A stretch of 64,000 nt of DNA from Novosphingobium sp. EMRT-2 (GCF_005145025.1 NZ_CP039695.1:916001-980000), one strand, 5' to 3'. Counted from the stretch's first letter, positions 16,304-25,171 are shown. Notes: generated by a model from the letters alone, not told the origin. Made by a program: numbers and translations.

Positions 16304-18408
16304 GCGGGTCCCTTCCCCCCAGTTCCGCGCGAGAAAGCCGTCCACTCCGGAGGTCTGTTCGCCAAGGCCCCTACGGCCGATGGCTTCCGCGCGGGACCGG
16401 AGCGGCGCCGCCATGCCCCCCTGGCGGCGTCGCTCCACCCCCGGCCAGCGCGGCCGCGATACGCCCCCGATGGGATCGGCGCTTCCTCTCCGCCTGTTCC
16501 ATCGTCGCGACCGCGCTGGCCCTTCCTCTTGCTTCGCCCGCATCGGCGCAGACGATGGAAGAGCGCGCCCGTGCCGCCGCGGAGGCGTCGCGTGCAAAGA
16601 CCAGCGACAGCGACGCGCTCCAGCAGAATTATGTGACGCCAGGCCTCGCCGGTCAGCAGATTTCGACTGTCGACAACAGCCGGACCTTCGCGCCCAATAT
16701 CGCCTGCCAGAAGACCGCGACGATGCTCGAAGTGCTCGTGCAGCCGTCAGGAACCGGCGATCTCGGCAGGGTCACGGTCGCCCGCGACACCGATCTCGAC
16801 GGATCGGTCGACAGCACGGCGAACCTTCCAGTGCCGGTATCGGGTATTTGCGCGAACGGCGTTGTGTCATGCCAGCCCGGTAGCTGGAACGGTTGCAGCT
16901 TCTTCCGCTGGGATGTCGACGCGGGACAGGCGCTCAAGCTGACCTCGGTCGACATGCCCAAGCTCGCGGGATGCTATTGCCTCAACAATAGCTGCGGCAC
17001 CAACCTTGCCTGGGGCAACATGGCCTCGGTGCTGCGCGACCTTGGCGGCGGGATGATCGGGGCGCTCACCACGGCCGACCCGCGCTATGGCGTTGCCGAG
17101 GCTGTCATCGACGGGCCCTCGATCCGCTATGTGGGCGCACAATCGACCGCCTGCTCCGCCAATCCCGACCTCGCGCAGACCGCCTATCGCGCCAATCCCG
17201 CAACCATCGCATCGGATGCCTATGCCGCATCGACGGGCAATGCGGTGTTCCAGGCGCTCAAAGGATCGGCGACCGGCACTGGCACGGCGCTCCAATATCG
17301 CCATTGCTCGATCGAGCGGCGGGTGACCGTGTTGAAGCCCGGCGCTGAGGATATCATCAGCCGAACGTCGGGCGGCTACTCGACGATCGAGAACGGCAAC
17401 TCGTTCGACTTCCTGATGGGCTCGCCGGCGGACAACAGCCTCGGCGGAAGCTGCGCGCTCATCGATTTTCGCATGACCCTGCATGTGAGCGATCCCGACC
17501 GGATCGTCGACGCGCGGCTCACGCAGTTCTTCGCAGACGATTGGGCGCAGGTGCGGGTCGACGGTCTGCTGGTGGGTTCCGGCCCCTCGTCCTGGACCAC
17601 GCTCGGGCTTCCACCGGGGAAATGCGAGCAGAAGAAGACCTTCTACTCCTACCCCCATCTCGATCTGCGTCCCTATCTCACGGCCGGCGACCACGAGATC
17701 TGGCTTCGCGTCGCGGTTGCGGAGGGGGGCGAAGCTTTTGCGCAGGTTCATGTCGATGTCGACAATAGCTGCAAGACGCTGGAGCAGGTCGTCGACGGTT
17801 GCGGAACGATCGCGTCCGATCCACAGTGCAAGCTCGACAGCGAGCTGGTCGATGGCGTCCAGACATGGATCAACGGCGTCGCGACCGGCCTGAGGCCCCT
17901 GCCCCAGACCCGCATATTGGGCGGGCCGAGCTGCCCAACACAACTCACCCGCGATTTCTTCCTGAAGGATCGCACCTATCGCTGCGCGGTCGACGATATT
18001 GCAAAGCCCGATACGAGCCGCGGCGCTTACATCATCGACCATTCGACCGAGACGATGCTCGCCGACCGGACGCTCCAGAGCGACGGCAGCTACGCGACGT
18101 CGACGCGCGCCTTCAATCTCCCCGACGGGGGCAGTGTGCCGGCCTGCGAGCCTGTCTGCAAAACGCGTGCGCCCAAGGCCAATAGCGAGGCCGCGCCCGA
18201 TGGCGTGGTAGGCGCGAAACAGAATGTGCCGACAGGCTACGACAGCTTCTTCCACGCCTGCACGTCGGACAATCGATGCCCGGCAGGGCCCGGCGAGGAA
18301 GTCGTTTCCGCCTGCGGATGTCTCGACGATTTCCCCGAAGCGGTGGTGATGATGCAGACGGTGCGCCTCGCCGGGGCCGACATGGTCTGCACGGGGAACG
18401 TGCCATGA
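16300..18408 (+). CDS. traN: TraN-like mating-pair stabilization protein, N-terminal part
   Basis: The GTG at 16300 overlaps the traU stop, giving 702 residues; the signal peptide (LSACSIVATALALPLASPASAQ) begins only after about 60 residues, so the true start may be an unrecognised later codon. The mature part is cysteine-rich with ICANGVVSCQPGSWNGC and NNSCGTNLAWGN, as in TraN family proteins. TraN is an outer-membrane adhesin that stabilises mating pairs. The family's usual C-terminal cysteine cluster is encoded by the next gene instead. Confidence 0.8.
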   Translation: MSGSLPPSSARESRPLRRSVRQGPYGRWLPRGTGAAPPCPPGGVAPPPASAAAIRPRWDRRFLSACSIVATALALPLASPASAQTMEERARAAAEASRAKTSDSDALQQNYVTPGLAGQQISTVDNSRTFAPNIACQKTATMLEVLVQPSGTGDLGRVTVARDTDLDGSVDSTANLPVPVSGICANGVVSCQPGSWNGCSFFRWDVDAGQALKLTSVDMPKLAGCYCLNNSCGTNLAWGNMASVLRDLGGGMIGALTTADPRYGVAEAVIDGPSIRYVGAQSTACSANPDLAQTAYRANPATIASDAYAASTGNAVFQALKGSATGTGTALQYRHCSIERRVTVLKPGAEDIISRTSGGYSTIENGNSFDFLMGSPADNSLGGSCALIDFRMTLHVSDPDRIVDARLTQFFADDWAQVRVDGLLVGSGPSSWTTLGLPPGKCEQKKTFYSYPHLDLRPYLTAGDHEIWLRVAVAEGGEAFAQVHVDVDNSCKTLEQVVDGCGTIASDPQCKLDSELVDGVQTWINGVATGLRPLPQTRILGGPSCPTQLTRDFFLKDRTYRCAVDDIAKPDTSRGAYIIDHSTETMLADRTLQSDGSYATSTRAFNLPDGGSVPACEPVCKTRAPKANSEAAPDGVVGAKQNVPTGYDSFFHACTSDNRCPAGPGEEVVSACGCLDDFPEAVVMMQTVRLAGADMVCTGNVP

Positions 18409-19529
18409 CGGGTTTTGCGACAACGCGATACTGGTATCTCGATCCGCGCGGAGCGGCACTCGCGTTGGTGCTCGGAGCGGGCGTCGCGCTCGGCTGCCCG
18501 AGCGCCGCCCACGCGCAACATATCTGCGCGGCCGATCTCAACAACAATGGCGATGCGGCCGACGAAGGCGAGCAGGCAAGCTGCCTTTCCACGACCAGCG
18601 GGGCATGGCTCTGCCCGATCCAGGAGGTCGACTGCGTCGCGGACGCGATGGGGCAATATAGCTGCCCAGCCGGCCCGCAATATGCCTGCCTGGTGAAGAG
18701 CGAGGGCGGCCCACCGGCTTGCTCGCCCAACCAATGCGCCGATCTCGCGACCAATCCGATCGTGGATGAGCCGCCGATGGACGATCCCGGCACGGAGCCG
18801 GATGGCGGCATCGATGCCGACGGCAATTGCCTCGGGAATATCGAGATATTCTCAGGCCGCGGGGTGCGGTGCCGGCCCGCCGGGCTTTCGACTACCTTCG
18901 CGAATTGCTGCAAGGACAAGGGAAAGATCGTGAAGGACGGGATGGGCTCTTCCATCTCGTCGATCGGCACCAAGATCGCGGTGGCCAAGGGCGTATTCAC
19001 CGGCATGAGCGCCGCCTACACGGCCTTCAAGGCCGGCGCGACCGCCAGTCAGGCCGCGAGTGCCGGCGCCAATGCGCTGATCGTGGGTCTTGACCCGACC
19101 TCGCTTGCGGTGAGCCTAGCGATCAATTTCATGATGGAATTCCTGTTCGCCGGCTGTGACCAGCAGGACATGGAGACGGCGATGCTGCGCTCGTCCGGCA
19201 TGTGCCACGAGATCGGCAGCTACTGCACGTCGAGCTTTCTCGGCATCTGCCTGCAAAAGGCACGCGGGCACTGCTGCTTCAACACCAAGCTCGGCCGCAT
19301 CATCCAGGAGCAGGGTCGCCCCCAACTCAAGGCCTTCAACGGCAACCTCTGGGGCACGGCCAAAAAGCCGATGTGCCGCGGGTTCACGCCCGAGGAGTTT
19401 CAGGCGCTCGATTTCAGCAAGATGGATCTCTCCGAATATTATGCGGACATCGAGGCCCGCGCCCAATCCGACATCCAGATAGACATGGGGGAGCGCATCG
19501 ATGCGTATCTCAAAGCGGTCAATCCATAG
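18405..19529 (+). CDS. TraN C-terminal-like cysteine-rich protein
   Basis: This 374-residue protein starts at ATG 18405, overlapping the previous stop by ATGA, and has its own signal peptide ending AAHAQ. Its C-terminal half has the paired-cysteine block NCCKDKG, FAGCDQQDMETAML, GHCCFNTKLGRIIQEQGRPQ and FTPEEFQALDFSKMDL that closes full-length TraN proteins. Having its own export signal, it is more likely a split TraN working as a second secreted subunit than a frameshift remnant. It overlaps trbC by 29 bp. Confidence 0.75.
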   Translation: MTGFATTRYWYLDPRGAALALVLGAGVALGCPSAAHAQHICAADLNNNGDAADEGEQASCLSTTSGAWLCPIQEVDCVADAMGQYSCPAGPQYACLVKSEGGPPACSPNQCADLATNPIVDEPPMDDPGTEPDGGIDADGNCLGNIEIFSGRGVRCRPAGLSTTFANCCKDKGKIVKDGMGSSISSIGTKIAVAKGVFTGMSAAYTAFKAGATASQAASAGANALIVGLDPTSLAVSLAINFMMEFLFAGCDQQDMETAMLRSSGMCHEIGSYCTSSFLGICLQKARGHCCFNTKLGRIIQEQGRPQLKAFNGNLWGTAKKPMCRGFTPEEFQALDFSKMDLSEYYADIEARAQSDIQIDMGERIDAYLKAVNP

Positions 19530-20382
19530 CGCCGTCCTTCTCGCGGTGCTGGGCGCGGCAACCGCCGCACTCGCACAGGTCGCCGCAAGTGACGTCCCTC
19601 GCGGCGACGCGCGCCAGTCAGCCGCAGACCAGGGCCAAGACAGCATGAACCGGCTCGAGAGCGCGGTCTCGCGCGGCAAGGCCGATGCGGCCCAGCTTCC
19701 CGATCCCCAGCTTCCACGCACCGACAACCCAGCGGACCGACGGCACGCATTCGATGGCCTGCGCAAGCGACTTCCGGCGCCGGACATGGAAGCGCGCGCG
19801 CGTGCCGCGCAGGCTCGCGGCGAAACGAGCCTTGCAGCCGAGCGCGAGCGGCAGGCCAAGGCGCTGCGCCAGGCTCTCGGCCTTGAGCCTGCGGAAGAGC
19901 AGGCTCTCGCCAAGGCGATCCCCGTCACGACGGTCAAGGGTTGGGTCCCGGTCCTGTTCGTGTCCTCGTCGATGCCGATCTCGACCCTGCGCAACTATGC
20001 GGTCCAGCTCGAGAAGGTTCGCGGCGTCATGGCGTTTCGCGGCGTGCCAGGTGGACTCAGGAAAATGGGTCCTATGGCGAAGCTGACAGCCCAGATCCTC
20101 CGGCTCGATCCGGGCTGCGAAGGGCCGAACTGCGCGATGCGCGACGTCCAGCTCATCATCGATCCGATCGTCTTTCGCCAGCACGGAATATCCCAGGTTC
20201 CGGCGCTTGCCATGATCCCGGGCGATCCGACCCAGGCCTATTGCGAGCGCGACATTGAAAGCCCCCGCGCCGCCCACATCGTCTTCGGGGACAGCGCGCT
20301 TTCCGGGATGCTCGAGGAATATGCCCGCCTCGGCGGGAAGAAGGAGGTAAGCCATGCTCAGGCTCTTCTGGGCGCTCGCTAG
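19501..20382 (+). CDS. trbC: F-type conjugal transfer protein TrbC
   Basis: This 293-residue protein has a signal peptide (SAVLLAVLGAATAALAQ), a charged helical region and a thioredoxin-like C-terminal domain with VLFVSSSMPISTLRNYA, VMAFRGVPGG, VQLIIDPIVFRQHGISQVPA and ARLGG. These are TrbC_Ftype features. TrbC works with TraW in pilus assembly in the periplasm. The N-terminal region is longer than in F TrbC. Confidence 0.88.
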   Translation: MRISKRSIHSAVLLAVLGAATAALAQVAASDVPRGDARQSAADQGQDSMNRLESAVSRGKADAAQLPDPQLPRTDNPADRRHAFDGLRKRLPAPDMEARARAAQARGETSLAAERERQAKALRQALGLEPAEEQALAKAIPVTTVKGWVPVLFVSSSMPISTLRNYAVQLEKVRGVMAFRGVPGGLRKMGPMAKLTAQILRLDPGCEGPNCAMRDVQLIIDPIVFRQHGISQVPALAMIPGDPTQAYCERDIESPRAAHIVFGDSALSGMLEEYARLGGKKEVSHAQALLGAR

Positions 20383-20959
20383 GGCGATCGCCGGCCTGTG
20401 GCCGCGTCTGCGGCGATTGCCTCGCAAGGCGGCGATCGCGCTCGGCGCGCCGGGACCGGATCAGCCGGCACGGCCCGAGCGGCTCGCCCGCGCCATGCTC
20501 GTCGTGCTGCCGATCGCCGCGGGCGCGGCGCTCGTCGTCCCGCAGGTCGCGTTGGTCATGTCGCCGTCGATCGATGCCTTCGCGGTGCGCAAGAGCCCTG
20601 GGCCGATCGCACGCGGTGACTATGTGATGTTCACGCTTCGTCACCCCATCGCCGGGCCGGATCCGGTGTCCGTGACAAAGCGTGCGCTTTGCATGTCTGG
20701 CGATCGGCTGACGATGTTCGAGACCCCGTCGCCCCTCCTCCCGCGCAGTCGAGACGGGCACTATTATTGCAATGGCCTGTTCCTCGGCGTGAGCCTTCCG
20801 CGGGCCCATAACGGCATGAAGCTCGATCACATGCGGTGGAGCGGGGTCATTCCCGCCGGAATGGTCTATGTCGGTTCGACGCATCCGCGCGGGTTCGACA
20901 GCCGTTATTTCGGGCTCCTCCCGATTGCGCGTCTCACGCGCATGGAGCGAATCCTGTGA
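20354..20959 (+). CDS. S26-family signal peptidase-like protein of the transfer operon
   Basis: This 201-residue protein has one transmembrane segment (about residues 48-69), then MSPSIDAFAVRK with the probable catalytic serine S72, and VTKRALCMSGD with the probable catalytic lysine K109. It resembles RP4 TraF-type and LepB-type peptidases. Such enzymes mature pilin or transfer proteins. No pilin gene is present in the window. It overlaps trbC by 29 bp. A GTG at 20956 overlaps its stop and opens a short frame that runs into toxin-antitoxin module 2. Confidence 0.82.
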   Translation: MLRLFWALARAIAGLWPRLRRLPRKAAIALGAPGPDQPARPERLARAMLVVLPIAAGAALVVPQVALVMSPSIDAFAVRKSPGPIARGDYVMFTLRHPIAGPDPVSVTKRALCMSGDRLTMFETPSPLLPRSRDGHYYCNGLFLGVSLPRAHNGMKLDHMRWSGVIPAGMVYVGSTHPRGFDSRYFGLLPIARLTRMERIL

Positions 20960-21060
20960 GCGCGCGCGATCAATCGACCTTCGCCAGATACATGGCCCAG
21001 TCGAGTGCTTTCGGCGATCCTCAGCCGGTTGCGATCGCTCCACGGCCACGCGGGGAGTCG
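20956..21060 (+). pseudogene. Possible start of an interrupted transfer gene
   Basis: GTG 20956 overlaps the peptidase stop and begins about 35 codons (SARDQSTFARYMAQSS and onward) before the antisense toxin gene ends at 21061. Coupled starts are the rule in this operon, so this may be the remaining 5' end of a gene split by module 2. It may also be chance. Confidence 0.25.
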
Positions 21061-21576
21061 TCAGTCAAGCAGGGCTCGAACTGCCTCGATGGGCATCAGG
21101 AGAACGCGCTCTCCCAGCGGCGAGGCGATGAAGCCATGCCGTTCGTAAAAGGCTATCGCTTCGTCGTCGATCGCATGCACGATGACGGCGCGGACACCGG
21201 CGATTTCCGAGGCGGCCGCGCAGCGGCGGAGAGCGTCGGCGAGCAGGTCGGCGCCCAGGCCGATCCCCTGGAATGTGGTATCGACGGCCAGCCTGGCGAT
21301 GAGAAGCAGAGGCACCTTGTCGGGCATGCCCTTTCGCAGCTTCGCCGTGGGGAGCGCGGCCCGCTCCTCCATTGCGGTGGTGATGGTGTAGTATCCCACA
21401 ACCCGACCGGGTCGGCCGGCGTCGCAGACGACATAGGTGCGAGCCGAGGCGCCTTCACTGGCGACGGCGCGCTCATCGAGCCAATGATCGAGCGAGGCGT
21501 GCCGTCCATTATGAAACGCCTTGACGTCATGGTCAGCGTTCAATCGTTCAGGCCGCGTAACCTGGCGCTTGGACAT
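21061..21576 (-). CDS. GNAT-family acetyltransferase toxin (TacT/AtaT-like), module 2
   Basis: This 171-residue acetyltransferase has YVVCDAGRPGRVVGYYTI, the acetyl-CoA loop TFQGIGLGADLLADALRR and the C-terminal AIAFYERHGF with the tyrosine usual in TacT-type toxins. It follows a DUF1778 antitoxin gene after 21 bp. It belongs to a different subgroup from the toxin at 14220-14756, so the two modules were acquired separately. It lies antisense to the tra operon. Confidence 0.88.
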   Translation of the reverse strand: MSKRQVTRPERLNADHDVKAFHNGRHASLDHWLDERAVASEGASARTYVVCDAGRPGRVVGYYTITTAMEERAALPTAKLRKGMPDKVPLLLIARLAVDTTFQGIGLGADLLADALRRCAAASEIAGVRAVIVHAIDDEAIAFYERHGFIASPLGERVLLMPIEAVRALLD

Positions 21577-21597
21577 GGAAACGAACGACGCGTCCGA

Positions 21598-21900
21598 TCA
21601 TCGATTCCAGAGCGGTTCGCGCTTCATCAGCTTCTCGAGCTTCGGCGACGGCACGGGCGGCGCATCGAGAAGGCTCAGAAACTGCTCGTGCTGCTCGGCG
21701 TCCAGAAAGAAGGTCCGCTGATCGAGGATGGCGGCCTCGGCTTCCCGTCGCGCGCTCGCAAGCATGAACTCGGACAGCTTCTGCCCGCGCAGGGAAGCAG
21801 CACGGCTGAGCATCGCCTTGAGCTCAGCCGCGGCCCTGATCTGGATGACATCGTCCTTACGCGCCGAGGCGCTTCGGTCGGTACGGGCGTGCTGTGCCAT
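21598..21900 (-). CDS. DUF1778 (TacA-type) antitoxin, module 2
   Basis: This 100-residue protein has the DUF1778 pattern DDVIQIRAAAELKAMLSRAA followed by SLRGQKLSEFMLASARREAE, and a toxin-binding tail ending KLMKREPLW. Its ATG at 21900 is preceded by GAGGAG with 9-nt spacing. It should bind its own promoter and neutralise the adjacent acetyltransferase. Confidence 0.88.
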   Translation of the reverse strand: MAQHARTDRSASARKDDVIQIRAAAELKAMLSRAASLRGQKLSEFMLASARREAEAAILDQRTFFLDAEQHEQFLSLLDAPPVPSPKLEKLMKREPLWNR

Positions 21901-21924
21901 GTCGCTAAACTCCTCGCAAACATC

Positions 21925-21949
21925 TGGCGATTTGCCACGACATTGTCAA
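21925..21949 (-). promoter_or_regulatory. Promoter candidate of toxin-antitoxin module 2
   Basis: On the minus strand TTGACA (21949-21944) makes a perfect -35 element, 44 bp before the antitoxin start. The -10 element about 17 bp on (near CAGATG) is weak. The -35 hexamer overlaps the likely TTG start codon of traF on the other strand. Confidence 0.45.
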
Positions 21950-22854
21950 TACAAACCGGCCGGCCGCGGCGTCGGCTTACTGTCCTCTGCCTCGCAACGC
22001 TTTTCGCGTTTCCGCCATCGGTCAGTGCGCAAGGGGCTCCGACCGCCATTCCATCCAGGCAAGGCTATTGGTGGTATGAAGCGCCAAAGCCAAAAGCCGA
22101 AGACAAGGCCGAGCCGGACGCGTTGGTGAAGCCCGTTATACCGCCCATGGCGGAACTGGCGACCTGGACCCCGCCGAAGATCCGCAAGCTCATCGAGGAG
22201 CAGCGAGACTATGCAGCGACGGTGCTGACGGTCGATGCTGTCGCGGATTTCTGGAGGCTTCAGGATTTCGCGCGGCGCAAGGCACGGGCCTTCGCCGGCG
22301 TCACCCAGATCGCAATGCTGCAATATCCCGAACTCAACTCGAAGTCCGCGAACCCGATGGTCGGCGACGCCCGCTCGGAGCTGACCGCCGAGAAGGATGG
22401 CATCCGGCGTGCCTATCTGCGCGCCCATGCCGGCGAGTTCGCTCTTGTGATGTTCTCGCGTTCGACCTGCGGCTATTGTCGTGTGCAGTGGCCCATCATC
22501 CAGCGCTTTCAGGAAGAGATGGGCTGGCAGGTCACGCTCATGGATATCGACAGGCGACCGGAGCTCGCGGAGCGGTTCGGCGTCCAGATCACACCGACGA
22601 CGATGGTCATTCGTCGAGGAAGTCAGCAGCGCATGATCATAGCCTCGGGCGTCGAGGCTTATCCCAACCTTGCGCAGATGGCCTATCAAGCGGTCCGCCT
22701 GTTGCGTGGCGACATCCGGCCCGAGCAGTTCATGACTGGTCCGGGTGAGGACGCAGGGTTCTTCGACGCGCTGGGCAACGGCCCGGTTTCGGCGACTGAT
22801 CCGAGAGCACTCGGTGGCGATCTCGTCGAAATCTCCCACGAGCCGAGGCAGTGA
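21943..22854 (+). CDS. traF: Conjugal transfer protein TraF (F-type, thioredoxin-like)
   Basis: The mature protein begins after a signal peptide (RRRLTVLCLATLFAFPPSVSAQ); the only start codon that fits is TTG 21943, giving 303 residues. No ATG or GTG suits. The C-terminal domain is thioredoxin-like with a CGYC motif at residues 176-179 and a cis-proline ITPTTM. TraF supports pilus assembly in the periplasm. The weak start lies exactly at the edge of module 2, so the native start may have been replaced. The reading frame is open all the way back to GTG 20956. Confidence 0.82.
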   Translation: MSIQTGRPRRRLTVLCLATLFAFPPSVSAQGAPTAIPSRQGYWWYEAPKPKAEDKAEPDALVKPVIPPMAELATWTPPKIRKLIEEQRDYAATVLTVDAVADFWRLQDFARRKARAFAGVTQIAMLQYPELNSKSANPMVGDARSELTAEKDGIRRAYLRAHAGEFALVMFSRSTCGYCRVQWPIIQRFQEEMGWQVTLMDIDRRPELAERFGVQITPTTMVIRRGSQQRMIIASGVEAYPNLAQMAYQAVRLLRGDIRPEQFMTGPGEDAGFFDALGNGPVSATDPRALGGDLVEISHEPRQ

Positions 22855-23429
22855 TGCGCGGGCTCATCCTCCTCGGCATTCCGGGGCTCGTCATCGGCAT
22901 GGGTTCGGCATCCGCGCAGACCGTCAGCCGGGAAGACGCGATGCGAGCCGCGATCCACCCGGTCAGCGATGCGAAGACCATGCAGGCGTGGCTCTCGCGC
23001 GTACCCGTCACGCGTGACTTTCCCGACGACTTCACCACGACGCTTCGCGGACATGGGGCCGCCTTCGTCATCGAGATGACGACAAGCCCCGGCTGCGTCC
23101 CCTGCGGAGACCTGTGGACCAAGCTGACAGCGCTCGGCGCGCGCTATGGCTGGCAGATCCACACGATCGGCAGCCAGGAGGCGATGATCCGTTCGGGACG
23201 CCTCGGACTGCCATGGGTCGGGCATCCGGTTGCCTGGGTGCGCCCTGTCGCCGACGATGCGCGCATTGTGCCGGTGGCGATCGGCACGGACCATGCGCCC
23301 AATCTGGCCCGAAACCTTTATCTGGCCGCGAAGATGTTGACGGGTGTGCGTCCCAATGTCGGCGTCCGGGCCATGTCCAAGTTCACCGGCATCGTGGGGC
23401 TGCCGGCGACCCGCCCGGGAAGGCGCTGA
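22854..23429 (+). CDS. Thioredoxin-like periplasmic protein (TrbB-like)
   Basis: This 191-residue protein starts at ATG 22854, overlapping the traF stop, and has a signal peptide ending ASAQ. A thioredoxin-like domain holds the CVPC pair at residues 81-84 in TTSPGCVPCGDLW. In F, trbB encodes a disulfide isomerase that helps fold cysteine-rich transfer proteins such as TraU, TraN and TraH. The position between traF and traH matches that role. Confidence 0.72.
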   Translation: MRGLILLGIPGLVIGMGSASAQTVSREDAMRAAIHPVSDAKTMQAWLSRVPVTRDFPDDFTTTLRGHGAAFVIEMTTSPGCVPCGDLWTKLTALGARYGWQIHTIGSQEAMIRSGRLGLPWVGHPVAWVRPVADDARIVPVAIGTDHAPNLARNLYLAAKMLTGVRPNVGVRAMSKFTGIVGLPATRPGRR

Positions 23430-23482
23430 GCGATGGCGGGCTTGGTCCTTCCTCCTTCATCCCACATCGTTCGGAGTCCGCC

Positions 23483-24655
23483 ATGTTCGCTTGCCGTCGC
23501 GCCGCCGTCCAGGCGCTGATTATCCTCGCCCTGGCAACAGTTATCTCTGCCGCGCCCGCCCATGCGCAGAGTTGGGCGGAGAGCTGGTTCGACAATGTCA
23601 CCTACACCTCGCCGGGCAGCTTCGAGGATCAGACCCGCGGTTATGTGACCGCTGGTGGCATGTCCGGCCGGGTGGACGTCCACAATGACTATCTCATGTC
23701 GGTGAGCCTGCCGAAAGTGCGGGCCGGCTGCGGTGGCATCGACATGTTCCTGGGCGGCATGTCGTTCCTCGACCCCGACTATCTGGTTCAGAAGCTGGAG
23801 AGCATCCTCCAGGCGGCGCCGGCGGTCGCGTTCCAGTATCTGCTCGAGACGTTGGACGAAAAGATGGGGAACATCATCTCGAAGATGGAGGCGGCGACCA
23901 ACTTCCTCAATTCGATCCAGGTCAACGACTGCCGCCTCGCCAACCGCATGGTCCAGATTGCCAAGGGCGACGATAACATGAGCGGCATCATCGAAGAGAT
24001 GACAGGCTATCGTTCGGTCAAGCAAGGCTTCGCCAAGAGCTACCAGCAGAGCCGCGAGAGGATCGAGGCCAACAACAACAATCCGACCGAAGACCTGAAG
24101 GACGCGCTCGCCAACTGCCCGGCGGAGGTAACTGACATTTTCCGCACCGGCTCGCTGCTTTCCCATGCCGCATCGCGGGTCGGCGCGGGCGACTGGGCGA
24201 GCGTGATGCGTGCCAGGGTCGGAGACGTCTATATGCGGTGGGACGATGGTGACCGTGTGCCGCTGTTCACCGCCATTCCGCAGTGCCCGGCACAGGATAC
24301 CGAAAGCGCGCAGGACTTCCTGACTGGTCAGGTCCAGCGCCGCTCTCTGAATATTCCGCCGACGGGTGCCGACTGTTCGCAGGACGGCAGTGGGCGCGGT
24401 GCGCTTGTGCTCGCCCGCGAGCGGATGCAGTCGATCGCCGTCAAGATCCGGACGCGCGCCGCCCTGTCGGCGGACGAGCGGCAGTTCGTGGCCAATGTCC
24501 GGACGCTTCCCGTCTATCGCATGCTCGAATGGGGAGTACGCCAGGGCGTCGTCGATTCCGTGATCGCCGACACCGATGAGCTGGTGGCGCTTATGGGGGT
24601 CGATGTAGCCTGGGTTGAGTGGGTTCAAAGGGTTGCCGATCCAGAGTACCCCTGA
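23483..24655 (+). CDS. traH: Conjugal transfer protein TraH, 3'-truncated and fused to foreign DNA
   Basis: The start at ATG 23483 gives a signal peptide ending APAHAQ and then TraH features: YTSPGSFEDQTRGYVTAGGM, RAGCGGIDMFLGGMSFLDPD and VNDCRLANRM. The visible frame has 390 codons, against roughly 450 or more in the family. From about 24590 the translation (DVAWVEWVQRVADPEYP) is the antisense of a different gene. The native C-terminus and traG, which normally follows, are missing. TraH is an outer-membrane-associated assembly factor, and this copy is probably non-functional. Confidence 0.8.
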   Translation: MFACRRAAVQALIILALATVISAAPAHAQSWAESWFDNVTYTSPGSFEDQTRGYVTAGGMSGRVDVHNDYLMSVSLPKVRAGCGGIDMFLGGMSFLDPDYLVQKLESILQAAPAVAFQYLLETLDEKMGNIISKMEAATNFLNSIQVNDCRLANRMVQIAKGDDNMSGIIEEMTGYRSVKQGFAKSYQQSRERIEANNNNPTEDLKDALANCPAEVTDIFRTGSLLSHAASRVGAGDWASVMRARVGDVYMRWDDGDRVPLFTAIPQCPAQDTESAQDFLTGQVQRRSLNIPPTGADCSQDGSGRGALVLARERMQSIAVKIRTRAALSADERQFVANVRTLPVYRMLEWGVRQGVVDSVIADTDELVALMGVDVAWVEWVQRVADPEYP

Positions 24656-25171
24656 CCGAGGGTCGAACATGTCTGTCGTGGCCGCAAGGTCTTCCATCGC
24701 CCGATCATGCTCTTCCCAGACACGTGTTGTCACAGCCAAAGCTTCTTCATCTGACAGCCGCGTTCCATCGCCGGGTCCTGCGAATCCGTCCAGACGCTCC
24801 CGGACATAGCCAACACCCAGAACCATGAGCGCCGTCATCGGGAAAAACAGGATATTCAGATAGCCCGCGAGTGCTCCGCGATAAAAAATCTCCAGGGCAT
24901 TAAGCCGTGAAGATGCCGCCATCCCCAACCACCAGACAGGGATCGCGGTCCACCAGAGCTTGGCATACCAAGGCGACCAGAGCCACGCCGACAGCTTCGG
25001 CGCCGCTGGTCCGGTCACATTGCCCTGATCATCGATGGGCGGTTCCACCGTAAATCCTTTCGGTTTCCTCTTACCATCAAAGCCGCCTGGATTGAACGCC
25101 GAAAGGTCGGCGTGGTCAGCTTCGACGGACCGGTAGATAGCGTCAGATTGTCTGAGATTATTCTGGAACAT
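24590..25171 (-). pseudogene. Unidentified multi-pass membrane protein gene, 3'-truncated
   Basis: From ATG 25171 a frame encodes about 190 native residues: MFQNNLRQSDAIYRSVEAD, a linker with KPKGFTVEPPIDDQGNVTG, and two hydrophobic segments (LWWTAIPVWWLGMAAS and LNILFFPMTALMVLGVGYV). A soluble stretch ending FDPRSGVLWIGNPLNP follows. Near 24590-24610 it runs without a stop into the antisense of traH, so its own end is lost. I do not recognise the family. The conserved-looking DPRSGVLWIGNPLNPLNPGY motif could identify relatives. Confidence 0.6.

Noticed and set aside
20836..21940. Long rightward frame fused to traF through module 2
   Set aside because: The stretch is antisense to clear GNAT and DUF1778 genes; open antisense frames are common at this GC content. 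Only the 35-codon start at 20956 was kept, at low confidence.
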